DNA from: Streptantibioticus silvisoli
GTDB taxonomy: Bacteria > Actinomycetota > Actinomycetes > Streptomycetales > Streptomycetaceae
Assembly: GCF_027947535.2 (NCBI RefSeq)
Contig: NZ_JAAGKO020000040.1
Span: forward strand, 1 to 64,000
Direction of reading: 5' to 3'
DNA length: 64,000 bases
Below, piece after piece: positions 25,287 through 34,325 of the stretch. The notes under the pieces are model-generated. The model was not told where the DNA came from, ran no database searches, and worked only from the letters and a program-made list of their open reading frames with translations. Positions within the stretch are counted from its first letter, which is position 1. The number at the start of each line of letters is the position of its first letter. The position numbers and the translations under genes were made by a program.

Positions 25287-25601
25287 TCAGGAGGTCGTGC
25301 GGCGGCGGCCGGGGGTCTTCTTCGCGGTGCTGTCGGTGGCGTCGTCGTCCTTCGGGTCGACTTCCGACATTTCGGCGTCCAGGGCGGGTTCGACGATCGC
25401 GCTCGGCGCCTCGCCGCCCCCGGACGGCTGTTTGTCAGCGGAGGAATCGCCCTGATCGTCAACGGTGAAGCCGCCATCGGGGATGGCGACGAGTTCCATG
25501 GCTTCGTCGTAGTCGACCTGGACGACGTCGCCGTCGCGCCCCCAGGTGTGGCCGTAGGAGTCGGATCCGGCGGTCTGTTTGCGGACGGGGACGGTGGGCA
25601 T
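25287..25601 (-). CDS. small acidic protein after the capsid gene
   Basis: 104 aa from ATG 25601, with GGAG upstream. A short ordered N-terminal half (DGDVVQVDYDEAMELVAIPDGG) and a disordered, acidic then basic C-terminus (DDDATDSTAKKTPGRRRT). Such proteins follow the capsid gene in many actinophages and may be head-completion proteins. No firm function. Confidence 0.65.
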   Translation of the reverse strand: MPTVPVRKQTAGSDSYGHTWGRDGDVVQVDYDEAMELVAIPDGGFTVDDQGDSSADKQPSGGGEAPSAIVEPALDAEMSEVDPKDDDATDSTAKKTPGRRRTTS

Positions 25602-25634
25602 GGCGGCTCCTGCTGTTCGGATTGACGGTGGGGG

Positions 25635-25666
25635 CCGGGGCGGCGACCGATACGGCGCCGCCCCGG
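25635..25666 (-). terminator. GC-rich stem-loop after the major capsid gene
   Basis: CCGGGGCGGCG (25635-25645) and its complement (25656-25666), six bases after the capsid gene stop, before the next gene. Likely a partial terminator that raises capsid transcript over downstream genes. Confidence 0.65.
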
Positions 25667-25671
25667 TGGGG

Positions 25672-27051
25672 TCAGACGCTGACGCCGACGCGGGCGAGAC
25701 GGCCCGTGAACCGCGGCGCACGGACCGCGAGAGTGGTGTCGGAGATGACCGCGTAGGGCAGCGTGTCGGGCGACGCGGTCGTCGGGTACACGTCGAGCGG
25801 TTCGGCCTCGCGCACGTAGGGGCGGACGACGTTGTTGCGGTCACGGCTGATCAGGTAGATGTTCTCCTGGCCGGTCGACGGCGGCAGCAGGTTCGCGTTG
25901 GTCCCGTAGTACTGGACGGGCAGCGTCGCGGGAACAGTCGAGCTGTTCTGCGGGACGAGCGCGGTGCCGGTGTCCACGATCGACGTGGTGAGGATCGGGG
26001 TGACGCCGTCGGCGGCGAGGCCCACGGTGCCATCCACGTAGCCGAGGAACGTCTCGGTGCCCGTCGCTCCACCGGCCAAGGTCCGGTAGACCTTGTACAG
26101 CTGCGGCTGAAGTCCGTCGAGACCGGCGGGGCTGGAGAAGCTCAGGGTGATGGTGTTGGTGGAGGTGCCGGAGCCAGTGGCCTGGGAAACTTCGGCGGAC
26201 GCCCCGATCTCACCCTGCCGTGCGACGACCGCGGAGATCACGTACTTGTAGGTCGACGACGCCGGCAGCGAACCACCCGTGGTGGCGGTCGCGGTGGCGA
26301 CGGTGCCGACGGAGTAGCCGCGGGCCTGGAGGAACGAGGTCTTGACCAGGGGGATGTTGCGGTAGGTCGGCACGATGAGGCCGGCGGCGACCTCAACCGT
26401 GTCGACGTAGCGCTGGCTCGACTGCTGAAGCTGGGCGATCTTCGAGGCGGCGGTGTTCGACAGGACGATCTGCCAGGTGTCGTCGAACACGGGCATGGCC
26501 GCGTTGGTTTCGACCATGTCGATCAGCTCGTCGAGCATGGGCAGCGTCAGGCTGGCGCCGGCCTTGTCCTGGGCGTTCTGGAAGCCGCCGGTGAACGTGG
26601 CGATCTGGGTGTCGAGACCGTCGAACTGGGGCTGGGCGCCGGTCGCGGTGGAGGCGGCGTTGCCCCAGCACATGCCGGTCTCGATGTCCCAGTACAGGCC
26701 CCGAATGGAGCCCTCGATTTCCGTTTCTCGCAGATCCCCGATGACCTGGCGGGTGACCTGCTGCGCGTAGCCGGTGACGGCACCGACGACCTGGACGTGC
26801 TTCATGTCGAACTTCGCCTGCAGGTAAGCCGAGTTGGCGACCGGGCGGGCTCCACCGTCCGGCACGAAACCGCCGGCGGCGACGCTCGTGCGCTGGTTGA
26901 AGTAGTAGGTGTCGGCGGCCCACGGGACGGTCGGGATGGACCGCACGAGGGGGCTGTAGCGGCGCTGGTACTCCAGCAGAATCGGGTCGATGATCTTCGG
27001 GACGAGTGCACTGGCACCCGCGGCGTTGAGCGCTTCACGCAGCTCGGACAT
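25672..27051 (-). CDS. major capsid protein (HK97 fold with inserted Ig/Fn3-like domain)
   Basis: 459 aa from ATG 27051, with AAGGAG upstream. The N-terminal arm and spine helix are visible (QRRYSPLVRSIPTVPWAADTY), as are the P-domain helix (TLPMLDELIDMVETN) and the A-domain (WQIVLSNTAASKIAQLQQ, then PTYRNIPLVKTSFL). Between residues about 255 and 365 sits a Thr/Ser-rich insert (SSTYKYVISAVVARQGEIGAS, LYKVYRTLAGG) with the look of an Ig- or fibronectin-III-like surface domain. The C-terminus (IYLISRDRNNVVRPYVREAEP) returns to the core fold. It forms the shell after cleavage of the scaffold. Confidence 0.88.
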   Translation of the reverse strand: MSELREALNAAGASALVPKIIDPILLEYQRRYSPLVRSIPTVPWAADTYYFNQRTSVAAGGFVPDGGARPVANSAYLQAKFDMKHVQVVGAVTGYAQQVTRQVIGDLRETEIEGSIRGLYWDIETGMCWGNAASTATGAQPQFDGLDTQIATFTGGFQNAQDKAGASLTLPMLDELIDMVETNAAMPVFDDTWQIVLSNTAASKIAQLQQSSQRYVDTVEVAAGLIVPTYRNIPLVKTSFLQARGYSVGTVATATATTGGSLPASSTYKYVISAVVARQGEIGASAEVSQATGSGTSTNTITLSFSSPAGLDGLQPQLYKVYRTLAGGATGTETFLGYVDGTVGLAADGVTPILTTSIVDTGTALVPQNSSTVPATLPVQYYGTNANLLPPSTGQENIYLISRDRNNVVRPYVREAEPLDVYPTTASPDTLPYAVISDTTLAVRAPRFTGRLARVGVSV

Positions 27052-27094
27052 GCTGGCTCCTTGGGAGCGATAGCCCGCAGGACGGGCATGGCGA

Positions 27095-27122
27095 AGGCCC
27101 CGTCACAGGGGTGGCGGGGCCT
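27095..27122 (-). terminator. stem-loop upstream of the capsid gene
   Basis: AGGCCCCG (27095-27102) pairs with CGGGGCCT (27115-27122), in the 145-base gap between the protease stop and the capsid start. It may be a partial terminator or protect the 5' end of a processed capsid mRNA. Confidence 0.5.
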
Positions 27123-27196
27123 GGGGGTTGGGGACCATCGCTGCCGTTCGGCACCAGCCGTGCGAGCTGGCGGTCAGGTGAATCCGAGGGGTCGAG

Positions 27197-29026
27197 TCAG
27201 CCGCGGAAGCGATCCTGGAGGACGTGCTGACGCAGGGCCGGGCCGAAGAACCGGGCGCGCTCGTCCGGGGTGTACTGGTGCAGCGGCTTGTCCGGCCACT
27301 CGGCGGGGGCGCCGTGAGAGTTCAGGCCCGGTTCGTGCGCGGTGGTGGTCTCGGTGACCGGCTGGACGTAGCCCTTTCGGGACGGCGGCCCCTGCCGTTC
27401 GACGGTCTCCTGCACGGCCCCGGGCAGTGCCGCCTTGACCCCTTCGGCCACGAGACGGGCGATCATCTGCTCCTGCGTCTCCTCAACCACCGGAGCGACG
27501 GCCGGGGCGGACTCGACAGCCGGTGCCACCGGTGCGGGCGCCGCCTCGGCCGGCTTGGGTGCCATGGCGGTGACGAAGCCCGCGAGGGCATCGCTCAGCT
27601 TGTCGATCTTCGCCCCGAGGGCGTTGATGCCGTTGTCGGTTCCCGGGGTGTCGGCCGCCGGGGTGGGGGTGGACTCCGCCATGGCGGGCTCCTTCTCCTG
27701 GGTGGGGTCGGCGGCCGGCGTGTCCGGTGCCGAAGTCTGGGTGACGCCGTCTACGAGAGCGGGGGCGATCTCGCCGCTCGCCTCTTCGAGGGTGGCCGTC
27801 GGAAGGCTGATGCTCTCGTCGGCGTCGGGACTCACGGACTTGCATATGTCGCAGCCGCATCCGCAAGGGCAGCCGTCGGCGACGGCCATCGGATGGGGGA
27901 CGGCGCATCCGCAGCCGCACGAGCAAGCCGATCCGGGGGTGGTGGCCACGGTGTCCTCGTCGCTGTCGGTGTCTTCGCCGGGAGCACCGGGCAGGTCGAT
28001 GTCGGCGTCCATGTCCGGGTCCAAGGCCATCAGAGCATCGCAGGCGCCGCCCATTGCTGCCCGGCCGACGATGCCGAGGTCGTGCGGGTCAAGGACCGCG
28101 GAGGAGACGGTGACCGTGGTCGGCCCGTTGGTCAGCGACAGGTACATGGCGCCCGACGGGCTGTCCATGTCCCAGCACTCGGCCAGGGACTCGGTGACGA
28201 CGGTCGCTGGGTCAATCAGCCAGCCTTCGGCTGTCGCCACGGTGACGCCGAAGCCCTTAAGGGCTTTGACGATGCGCTGTTTGACCCGCTTGAGCTGAGC
28301 CGAGGTGTACTGGGCGGCGTTGTCCGACTTCGAGATGAACGCCCAAGCGGCCTTGGCGTGAGCCTTCGTATCGATCTGGTAGCGCTGCTTCTTGTCCTTC
28401 AGATAGCCCGGGTCGGCGTAGGGACCGCCCTCGCCCTTCAAACCGGAGTCACGCTTGGACATCGGCGGGGTGACGGCCTCAACAAGAGCGACCGAAGCCT
28501 CGGGGGCTGCTTCGACGATCGGCATGCGTTCGCTTCCGTCCGACTCGCGTGGCTGGGTGCCGGCGGCGTTGACCGAGGCGATACCGGCGCCGTCCACGCC
28601 CGGCTTGCGGGTGTAGTCGAGGCCGTCGAGTTCCAAGTCTTCAGCGGTCTCGACAGTGCGTCCCTCGTGCTGAATGCGGCGTACAGGACCGACCCAGGCG
28701 CCGCGGATGCTCACGCCGCGCAGGACCGGGTCAGGGCCGGAGATCAGGCCGTGGATATCGCGGCCGTGACTCGTGTCGACGATGTTCGCCTCGTAGGTGG
28801 CGGACCCGTCGGCCTCATGGTTGAGGCCGGTGATACGCCCAACAATTCGGGTGGAATCGTCACCGGCATCGTGGTGGGTGAGGGTCGTCAACGGCATGCT
28901 GCCGTCGGCAATGCGCTGCTGGCCGCGGGCAACCATGCGGCCGATGGCGTCGGCCGTGTAGAGGCGGCCGTTCTTCGATACACCGGGCCGGATCGCGGTC
29001 CCGGTCACGGTGGCGATCGTGGCCAT
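27197..29026 (-). CDS. prohead protease fused to scaffold, with inserted domains
   Basis: 609 aa from ATG 29026. Residues 1-155 form a serine prohead protease: LTTLTHHDAGD (His51/52) and the nucleophile region VLRGVSIRGAWV (Ser106). Residues about 190-262 (KKQRYQIDTKAHAKAAWAFI, then QLKRVKQRIVKALKGFG) look like a DUF6582-type helical domain. Residues 368-395 contain nine Cys (CSCGCGC...CPCGCGCDIC). The last 170 residues are Ala/Pro/Glu-rich with a helix (IDKLSDALAGFVTAM), typical of a scaffold. The protease would remove the scaffold during head maturation. Much longer than a plain protease. Confidence 0.82.
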   Translation of the reverse strand: MATIATVTGTAIRPGVSKNGRLYTADAIGRMVARGQQRIADGSMPLTTLTHHDAGDDSTRIVGRITGLNHEADGSATYEANIVDTSHGRDIHGLISGPDPVLRGVSIRGAWVGPVRRIQHEGRTVETAEDLELDGLDYTRKPGVDGAGIASVNAAGTQPRESDGSERMPIVEAAPEASVALVEAVTPPMSKRDSGLKGEGGPYADPGYLKDKKQRYQIDTKAHAKAAWAFISKSDNAAQYTSAQLKRVKQRIVKALKGFGVTVATAEGWLIDPATVVTESLAECWDMDSPSGAMYLSLTNGPTTVTVSSAVLDPHDLGIVGRAAMGGACDALMALDPDMDADIDLPGAPGEDTDSDEDTVATTPGSACSCGCGCAVPHPMAVADGCPCGCGCDICKSVSPDADESISLPTATLEEASGEIAPALVDGVTQTSAPDTPAADPTQEKEPAMAESTPTPAADTPGTDNGINALGAKIDKLSDALAGFVTAMAPKPAEAAPAPVAPAVESAPAVAPVVEETQEQMIARLVAEGVKAALPGAVQETVERQGPPSRKGYVQPVTETTTAHEPGLNSHGAPAEWPDKPLHQYTPDERARFFGPALRQHVLQDRFRG

Positions 29027-29217
29027 CAGTGGCGTTGTCCTTTCGTGCCGCGGTGAAGAAGGTCAGTGACGAGCCGAGCGACGGCTTCACGGACTTTCGG
29101 ACTGTGGGCGATGGCTGTGGCAAGGCGTTCGTCAAACGAGGTCTCTTCGTCGAGGGCTTCGACTCGTTCGCGCCGCTTCGGGATGTCGTACACCGGCGTC
29201 ACCGGCCGACCAGGCAT
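29026..29217 (-). CDS. small head-region protein
   Basis: 63 aa from ATG 29217. A GTG at 29202 that overlaps the upstream TGA is an equally plausible start. Charged helical sequence (KRRERVEALDEETSFDERLA, C-terminal LVTDLLHRGTKGQRH). It ends exactly at the protease ATG. No recognisable domain. Confidence 0.6.
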   Translation of the reverse strand: MPGRPVTPVYDIPKRRERVEALDEETSFDERLATAIAHSPKVREAVARLVTDLLHRGTKGQRH

Positions 29218-29582
29218 ATCGAGGCGCCGGGAAAGACGGGATTGGTGCCCCCAATAGTCCAGGTAACGCGCGCCCACCGTGGAAGCACCATCGCCGCGGC
29301 AGACGGCATGTGCAGACCAGCGCATGCGGAGACCCGGCCGGGACCGGCGGTCAGTTCGGTCGCGGCCAAGACGCTGGGAAACCAGTTGCCGTCAGGGTCT
29401 CGAACATCGAGCCCGACAGTGAGGGTCGGACTCGTCCCAGTCGACGTGCCGGTGATGGAGACCGACAGCCACACGTCGGTGACCGACATCAGGTCGATGT
29501 TCGTGCTGGCGCCTGTCACGGTCAGGGTGGTGGGGCCAGCGGCTGACAGACGCCAAAGTTCGCGGGGTATCGGGTTGTACAC
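29199..29582 (-). CDS. beta-rich head-region protein
   Basis: 127 aa from GTG 29582, directly after GGAGGAGCG. Beta-rich and Thr-rich (TTLTVTGASTNIDLMSVTDVW, VSITGTSTGTSPTLTVGLDV) with an aromatic-poor core and a C-terminal RWARVTWTIGG strand. It resembles small virion decoration or accessory proteins. It lies between the minor head and protease genes. Function not known. Confidence 0.6.
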   Translation of the reverse strand: MYNPIPRELWRLSAAGPTTLTVTGASTNIDLMSVTDVWLSVSITGTSTGTSPTLTVGLDVRDPDGNWFPSVLAATELTAGPGRVSACAGLHMPSAAAMVLPRWARVTWTIGGTNPVFPGASICLVGR

Positions 29583-29593
29583 CGCTCCTCCGA

Positions 29594-30580
29594 TCAGGTT
29601 GTGAACCAGCCGGCGAAGCGGGTGAGGTTCATGTCGGCGGCCAGGACGCACCGGCACAGTGGATGCGCAGGCGCCTGAGGTACGGAGTTGATCTGCCAGG
29701 GGCTGCCGGTCTCGTTGTCCTCGCAGGTGGGGCAAACGCGGCCGTCGCCGGCGGTGATCCAGTCGACGGCCTGGACGCCTTCGCTGGTATAGAGGGTGAG
29801 CGCACCCTGGTCGGCGCCGGTGGTGAGAGCCCAGTCGACGACGAAGGCGACGGCGTTCACGTCGGCGGTGTCGAGAAGCGTGCTGGCCGCGTCGAGCATG
29901 TCCTCGTAGGAACCGCCGTTAGCCGCTTGTTCGGCCAGGAGGCGACCAAGGTCTGTGGTCGCCCGGTCGAGAAGCCGGGCGAGCCAAGTGTCGGCTTCGG
30001 ACCACAGTTCGTCGAGACGGGCGAGTTGCTGGTAGGCGTGGTCGAATGCGATGTCCCAGTCGAGCCCAATGCGGCCGACGCGTTCGGCGGCGATGGCGAC
30101 GGCGTTGACGATCCCCTCGGCCCGTCCGGCGGCTAGCGCGTCGCGGATGGTTTGACGTAGCGCCGCCCATCCGGAGGTGGTAGCCAGGGAAACGAGGATG
30201 CCGCGTGCCGCGGCCAACGCTGCCGCCCTGATGGCAGCGGGATCGGGCGCGGCTTCGACGAGACCGAGTTGGGCGCGTAGGTGATGCAGTCCGTCGCGGA
30301 AGAGTCGAGGCCGGATGAGCTTTCGCCAGGCGGTGGTGACGGCCGCCGTGTACTGGTCGGTCAGCTTCTCCCGCCGCTGAAACAGCAGGGCCCACATGCC
30401 TTCCAGCTTGCCGAGATCCAGGGTGGCTTCGAGGATCTGCGGATCATCGGCCTGCTCGACCGCTATTCGGACCGCTTCGACGCAGGCGATACGGACCCGG
30501 CCAGTCATCGGGCCGCCTGACACGGCCCAACCGGCGGCAAACGCCTCCCGGGCCGCAAGTGCGATCGAGTGGGCACTCAT
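29594..30580 (-). CDS. minor head protein (SPP1 gp7 / Mu gpF-like)
   Basis: 328 aa from ATG 30580. Long helical body and a C-terminal Cys/His motif (WITAGDGRVCPTCEDNETG, then PAHPLCRCVL), the hallmark of the phage Mu F-like minor head family. Members bind the portal inside the head and stay with the ejected DNA. It follows the portal gene, the standard order. Confidence 0.84.
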   Translation of the reverse strand: MSAHSIALAAREAFAAGWAVSGGPMTGRVRIACVEAVRIAVEQADDPQILEATLDLGKLEGMWALLFQRREKLTDQYTAAVTTAWRKLIRPRLFRDGLHHLRAQLGLVEAAPDPAAIRAAALAAARGILVSLATTSGWAALRQTIRDALAAGRAEGIVNAVAIAAERVGRIGLDWDIAFDHAYQQLARLDELWSEADTWLARLLDRATTDLGRLLAEQAANGGSYEDMLDAASTLLDTADVNAVAFVVDWALTTGADQGALTLYTSEGVQAVDWITAGDGRVCPTCEDNETGSPWQINSVPQAPAHPLCRCVLAADMNLTRFAGWFTT

Positions 30581-30598
30581 AGACCGGGCCCCTTCGTC

Positions 30599-30739
30599 TC
30601 AGGCAATGTCCTTCGGCAGAAGAGCCGGAACGTCGCTGGCACGCAGGGGGTGACTCGGTAGCGTTCCAGGTTCAAGCGCTGTCTCGACTTCGGTCGTCGG
30701 AGCGTCTTCCTGGCCGGCCCCGTCACGGTCCTCGTTCAT
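30599..30739 (-). CDS. small acidic protein between portal and minor head genes
   Basis: 46 aa from ATG 30739, with GGAGGAG four bases upstream. Acidic and Pro-rich (MNEDRDGAGQEDAPTTEVET), with no fold signature. Its start overlaps the portal 3' end by 17 bases. The strong ribosome site argues it is translated. Confidence 0.6.
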   Translation of the reverse strand: MNEDRDGAGQEDAPTTEVETALEPGTLPSHPLRASDVPALLPKDIA

Positions 30740-32234
30740 CGACTCCTCCGGGGAGGCGAGCGAGAGCCTCGCGGAGTCGCCGCCGGTACCGGTCCTGATG
30801 GCTTTCTTCCGGAGGTTCGCCTTGGGGCGTGTCCGCCTCGGGTTCCATCTGTTCGCCCCCGGGCGGCTGTTCGCCGGCTGCGACCGCGGGGGCGCCCTTG
30901 GCTGCAATGTTCGCCGCGGACATGCGGGCAATATCGCGCCACAGCACCAGGTTCTGCCGGTCGACGAGCGTGGGGTCGTCGCCACCGTCGACGGGGGGTT
31001 CGCCGATCTCGGCCCGGTAGCGGTTGAGGGTCCACGAGCCGTTGCGCAGGCGCTGATCGCGGATGTCCTCAATGGTGGCGGAGTCCCGCATGTCGATGTC
31101 GCGGAACTTCATGTGCCAGCCGGCGACACCGAAGCCCTGTCGGGCGATGTGGAAGTTGAGCTTTTCCAGGATCAACTCGGCGATGGGCTGGCAGGTGTTG
31201 ACGCGGAACGTCTTGTCCTGGCTCTCACCGGTGCCACCGCCGAGGTTGCCGGATTCGATCACGGTCGCCTTTGACGGGGGCACGCCGTAGCAGGCAAGGA
31301 TCTCGTCACGCTTCTGGTCCAGGAATGATTGCAGGTCGGCGACCTTGCCCTGGGACAGTTCGTTGACGGTACCGCCGCCCTTGGTGGTGATCGGCGCACC
31401 CAGGTTCCTGGGGCCGATGTTCCGTACCGCGTACTGGTTGAGCCACTTCGTCATCTCGCTGGGTGACATGCCCGCCGGGAAATCGACGTGAATCGTGGGC
31501 GGCTGGCCCTTGCGGAAGATCTCCTTGCCGTTGCTGGCCGCGAAAAGCCATGTGGTGATCGGCAAGAGAGCGGCTTGGGTCGGTGAAACGCCGAACACAC
31601 CCGAGCGGGGCGCGTCGAGGGCTATGTGCACGACCTCACGCGGTTCGAATTGGGCGCGCTGCCCGAACTCGGTGGTCTGCACGTAGCCAGTGACCTGGCC
31701 GTGCTCGTCCGTGAGAGGGAATGTAGTGGGGCAGTCGAGGTTGTACAGGGCGACCGGTTGGTTCCCGACCCAGGTGATCTCGATGAACGCATCGCCGAAC
31801 ACCATGAGGTCGACGATGACGTTCCGGAGGAGTTGGCGGATGTCCTCAGTCGGGTTGCAGTAGGCCAGCAGCCGCTCCAGCGTCAAAACTTCCGCAGGCT
31901 TGTCGGGGGTTTCCTGATCGCCTTCGCCATCGTCGTTGTCCCAATCGGTGACGACACCGCCGGCGGTGATAGTGCGGGAGATCGCAGTGACCGATGCCCA
32001 CGACCAAGGGCACGACAGGTACGCCTCGTACAACTCGGTCATCATCGACGACCGGTCCGTCTGGGTCGAGGCACCCATGCCCTGCCGGTACTCGGTCAGA
32101 CCGCCCGGGGGAACCCCGTACTCGTAGCCGGTCCGCTCGGGCAGCTTCGCCGGCCCCGGGGTGGCCGCCTCGGTGATCGGGAATGGGTCGCGGTCTCCGA
32201 GGAGACGGTTGAGGAGGTTGGAGCCCCAGCCCAC
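30723..32234 (-). CDS. portal protein
   Basis: 503 aa from GTG 32234. Features of HK97-type portals: TELYEAYLSCPWSWASVTAI near residue 70, GDAFIEITWVGNQPVALYNL in the wing, FEPREVVHIALDAPRSGVFG, the stem/crown region LACYGVPPSKATVIESGNLG, then RDIDMRDSATIEDIRDQRLRN. The C-terminal 60 residues are a disordered Pro/Glu tail. It forms the dodecameric DNA channel at the head vertex and docks terminase. Confidence 0.92.
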   Translation of the reverse strand: MGWGSNLLNRLLGDRDPFPITEAATPGPAKLPERTGYEYGVPPGGLTEYRQGMGASTQTDRSSMMTELYEAYLSCPWSWASVTAISRTITAGGVVTDWDNDDGEGDQETPDKPAEVLTLERLLAYCNPTEDIRQLLRNVIVDLMVFGDAFIEITWVGNQPVALYNLDCPTTFPLTDEHGQVTGYVQTTEFGQRAQFEPREVVHIALDAPRSGVFGVSPTQAALLPITTWLFAASNGKEIFRKGQPPTIHVDFPAGMSPSEMTKWLNQYAVRNIGPRNLGAPITTKGGGTVNELSQGKVADLQSFLDQKRDEILACYGVPPSKATVIESGNLGGGTGESQDKTFRVNTCQPIAELILEKLNFHIARQGFGVAGWHMKFRDIDMRDSATIEDIRDQRLRNGSWTLNRYRAEIGEPPVDGGDDPTLVDRQNLVLWRDIARMSAANIAAKGAPAVAAGEQPPGGEQMEPEADTPQGEPPEESHQDRYRRRLREALARLPGGVDERGP

Positions 32235-32251
32235 GGCAGCCCCCTCTTCGG

Positions 32252-33775
32252 TTAGACGAACGGTGAGCGGGCGGTGCTACCGCGGTTGGGCTGTTCGACG
32301 TCGTCCGCCGGCGTGTTCAGCCGTTCCGGTTTCCGCTGGGCGACGCCGGGGGCGAGCGCTTCGAGGAGCCGGGCTACTTCATGGTTCTGATCGTCGGCCA
32401 GGAGCGGGAACTGGGGGCCGGCGCCGAGGTTGATCGCGAGATAACGCAGGGCGTCCATCGCGTGGTCGGAGCCGGTGGTGTCGGCGTCTTCAGGGTCGCC
32501 CGTGGTCGCGTGGGGCAGTGCCGGCAGTTCCCGCAGGAGGTTCGCGCACGTCGTGAAGAAGTGGGTCATCGGGCAGGTTGCCCAGCCGAGAGCACGGTGG
32601 TGTGGGCAGGCGGGTGCCTCCTTGAGCAGGGAGTGGACGCGCTGCCAGCCCGGGACGCGTCCGCCCTTGCCGGCTGGGGTGAGGGTGACGCCGTGCTCGG
32701 CGTAGACGGTCGCGATGGGCTTCGCATCGCCCCGGGTCGCCCACATGGCGTCGTCAGCCCAGCGGGCCGCCACGCTCTCCCCCTCGGTTTCGGCGGCGAG
32801 GATCCGGGCGGCTTGGTCAGCCTCTCCGACCTGGGTGCGGTAGATCTCCCGGTAGATCCACAGGCGTCCGTCCTCGTCGACCGCGCCCCACAGGACACAC
32901 CATGGGGCTGTGTAGCCCCAGTCGATGCCGTTGTAGCGGGTCCATGTGGCGGGGAGGTTGATGGGCTGGAGGACGTGCCGGTCCCAGGAGAACTCGGTGA
33001 ACATTTGACCCATGAAGGCGTCCCACGACCCTTCGAGGAAGGCTTTCCGCATCTGCTCGGGGAGCGCTTTGAGGTCGGCGGCGTACTCAGGGTTGACGTG
33101 CGGATTGTCCGTCAATCGGGACGGAATGAACCGGACTGTTCGGCCGCGTTCATCGACTACGACCTTCTCGCCGTAGTTGGTGGCGTCCACGTACCGGGCC
33201 TTTGCCGTGCCGTGGCCGGGGCCGCCCGGGTTCGTGCCGGAGCGGATACCGATGACGGGGATGTCGGCACGACCGGACCGCAGTCGGCTTTCGAGGAACG
33301 CACACACGTCGGGCGGGGTCAGGTTCCTTTCGTCGAACAGCAGCAGCTGGTACTGGCCGCCCTGCCGCCTTGTCGCGTCCTTGACCGACTCGGCGTAGCG
33401 GAACATCAACAGCGATCCGTTGTTGAAGCGCAACTCGTACTCTGTGCCGTTCCACGAGGCGCCGACGGCGCCCGCGTATCCAACCTGAGCCAACTCCGCG
33501 AGCAGGCTCTCCTTCAACTCACCGTAAGTACGACGGAAGGCTCCAACTCGGAGGCCCGGGTGGCGGACGCACTGTCGGATCCCCTCCATGACAAGGGCCT
33601 TGCTCTTGCCGCCGCCGGCCGCACCGCCGTACAACACGTCGTACTCGGCCGCCTCATGGAACTCCCGCTGCTTCGGCGTCGGCGTGTAGCCGAGGATCGC
33701 GAAGGCATCGAGATTCCGCATTCGGGCGCCCTCGCGACGCTGAAGCTCAGCTTGGAGGAGTTGAAGTTCCTCCAT
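32252..33775 (-). CDS. terL: terminase large subunit
   Basis: About 507 aa from ATG 33775. An in-frame TTG at 33847 would add 24 residues but increase the overlap with terS to 101 bases. ATPase domain: Walker A VLYGGAAGGGKSKALV, Walker B QLLLFDERN, coupling motif GTNPGG. Nuclease domain: the acidic NGIDWGYTAPWC start, AARWADDAMWA and a DHAMDALRYL end. It pumps DNA into the prohead and cuts it. Confidence 0.93.
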   Translation of the reverse strand: MEELQLLQAELQRREGARMRNLDAFAILGYTPTPKQREFHEAAEYDVLYGGAAGGGKSKALVMEGIRQCVRHPGLRVGAFRRTYGELKESLLAELAQVGYAGAVGASWNGTEYELRFNNGSLLMFRYAESVKDATRRQGGQYQLLLFDERNLTPPDVCAFLESRLRSGRADIPVIGIRSGTNPGGPGHGTAKARYVDATNYGEKVVVDERGRTVRFIPSRLTDNPHVNPEYAADLKALPEQMRKAFLEGSWDAFMGQMFTEFSWDRHVLQPINLPATWTRYNGIDWGYTAPWCVLWGAVDEDGRLWIYREIYRTQVGEADQAARILAAETEGESVAARWADDAMWATRGDAKPIATVYAEHGVTLTPAGKGGRVPGWQRVHSLLKEAPACPHHRALGWATCPMTHFFTTCANLLRELPALPHATTGDPEDADTTGSDHAMDALRYLAINLGAGPQFPLLADDQNHEVARLLEALAPGVAQRKPERLNTPADDVEQPNRGSTARSPFV

Positions 33776-34280
33776 CTTCTGGATCTTCAGTGCCAAGATC
33801 GGCGAGTTGTCGACGGGCGTCCGCGAGGGCCTTGTCGAGGGCTTCAAGGGTGAACGCCCCCTCGATCTTCGTCGCCGCCTCAGTTCCGCGTAGCTTCGCG
33901 ACCTGGCCGCTGATCTTCAGGATGCGGTCGATCGCCGCGTACTTGGGGCCCGGGTCGCGCATCGGTTCCCCGCTGATCGGATGCGCAATGGTCTTGCCTC
34001 CCTGGCTGACCAGGTAGTAGTCCTCACGCAGTAGCTCATGGGCGACTTCGGCGAGACCGTCGAGTTCGAGAAGCTGCTCCTCGCGGTAGATCTCGACGGT
34101 CTCGTGCTCTGCCGCTTTGGCCTCTGCCAAGGTGCGGTAGAAGTCCTTTCGGGCCTCAGACTCGCTGTTGTAGCCGATCTCCTTGTAGAACTCCCTGTAC
34201 GGGACCTTCTTGCGTCGGTTGTCGACCAACTGCCTTCGACGTTCGGCCAGCCGTATCTGCTCGGCTCGGGAGACGGTCAC
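33747..34280 (-). CDS. terS: terminase small subunit-like protein
   Basis: 177 aa from GTG 34280, with a perfect AGGAGG six bases upstream. An N-terminal HTH-like region (RRQLVDNRRKKVPYREFYKEI) is followed by YNSESEARKDFYRTLAEAKA, and a coiled-coil C-terminal half (EALDKALADARRQLADLG). It should recognise the packaging site and regulate TerL. It overlaps the TerL start by 29 bases. Confidence 0.8.
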   Translation of the reverse strand: MTVSRAEQIRLAERRRQLVDNRRKKVPYREFYKEIGYNSESEARKDFYRTLAEAKAAEHETVEIYREEQLLELDGLAEVAHELLREDYYLVSQGGKTIAHPISGEPMRDPGPKYAAIDRILKISGQVAKLRGTEAATKIEGAFTLEALDKALADARRQLADLGTEDPEDGGTSTPPS

Positions 34281-34325
34281 GGCGTACCTCCTAGGGGATG
34301 TTGGCGCCCCGGGTGGCACCGCTCA

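Noticed and set aside
27224-29056. 610-codon plus-strand frame
   Set aside because: Exact antisense shadow of the prohead protease gene; no start signal and an implausible composition.
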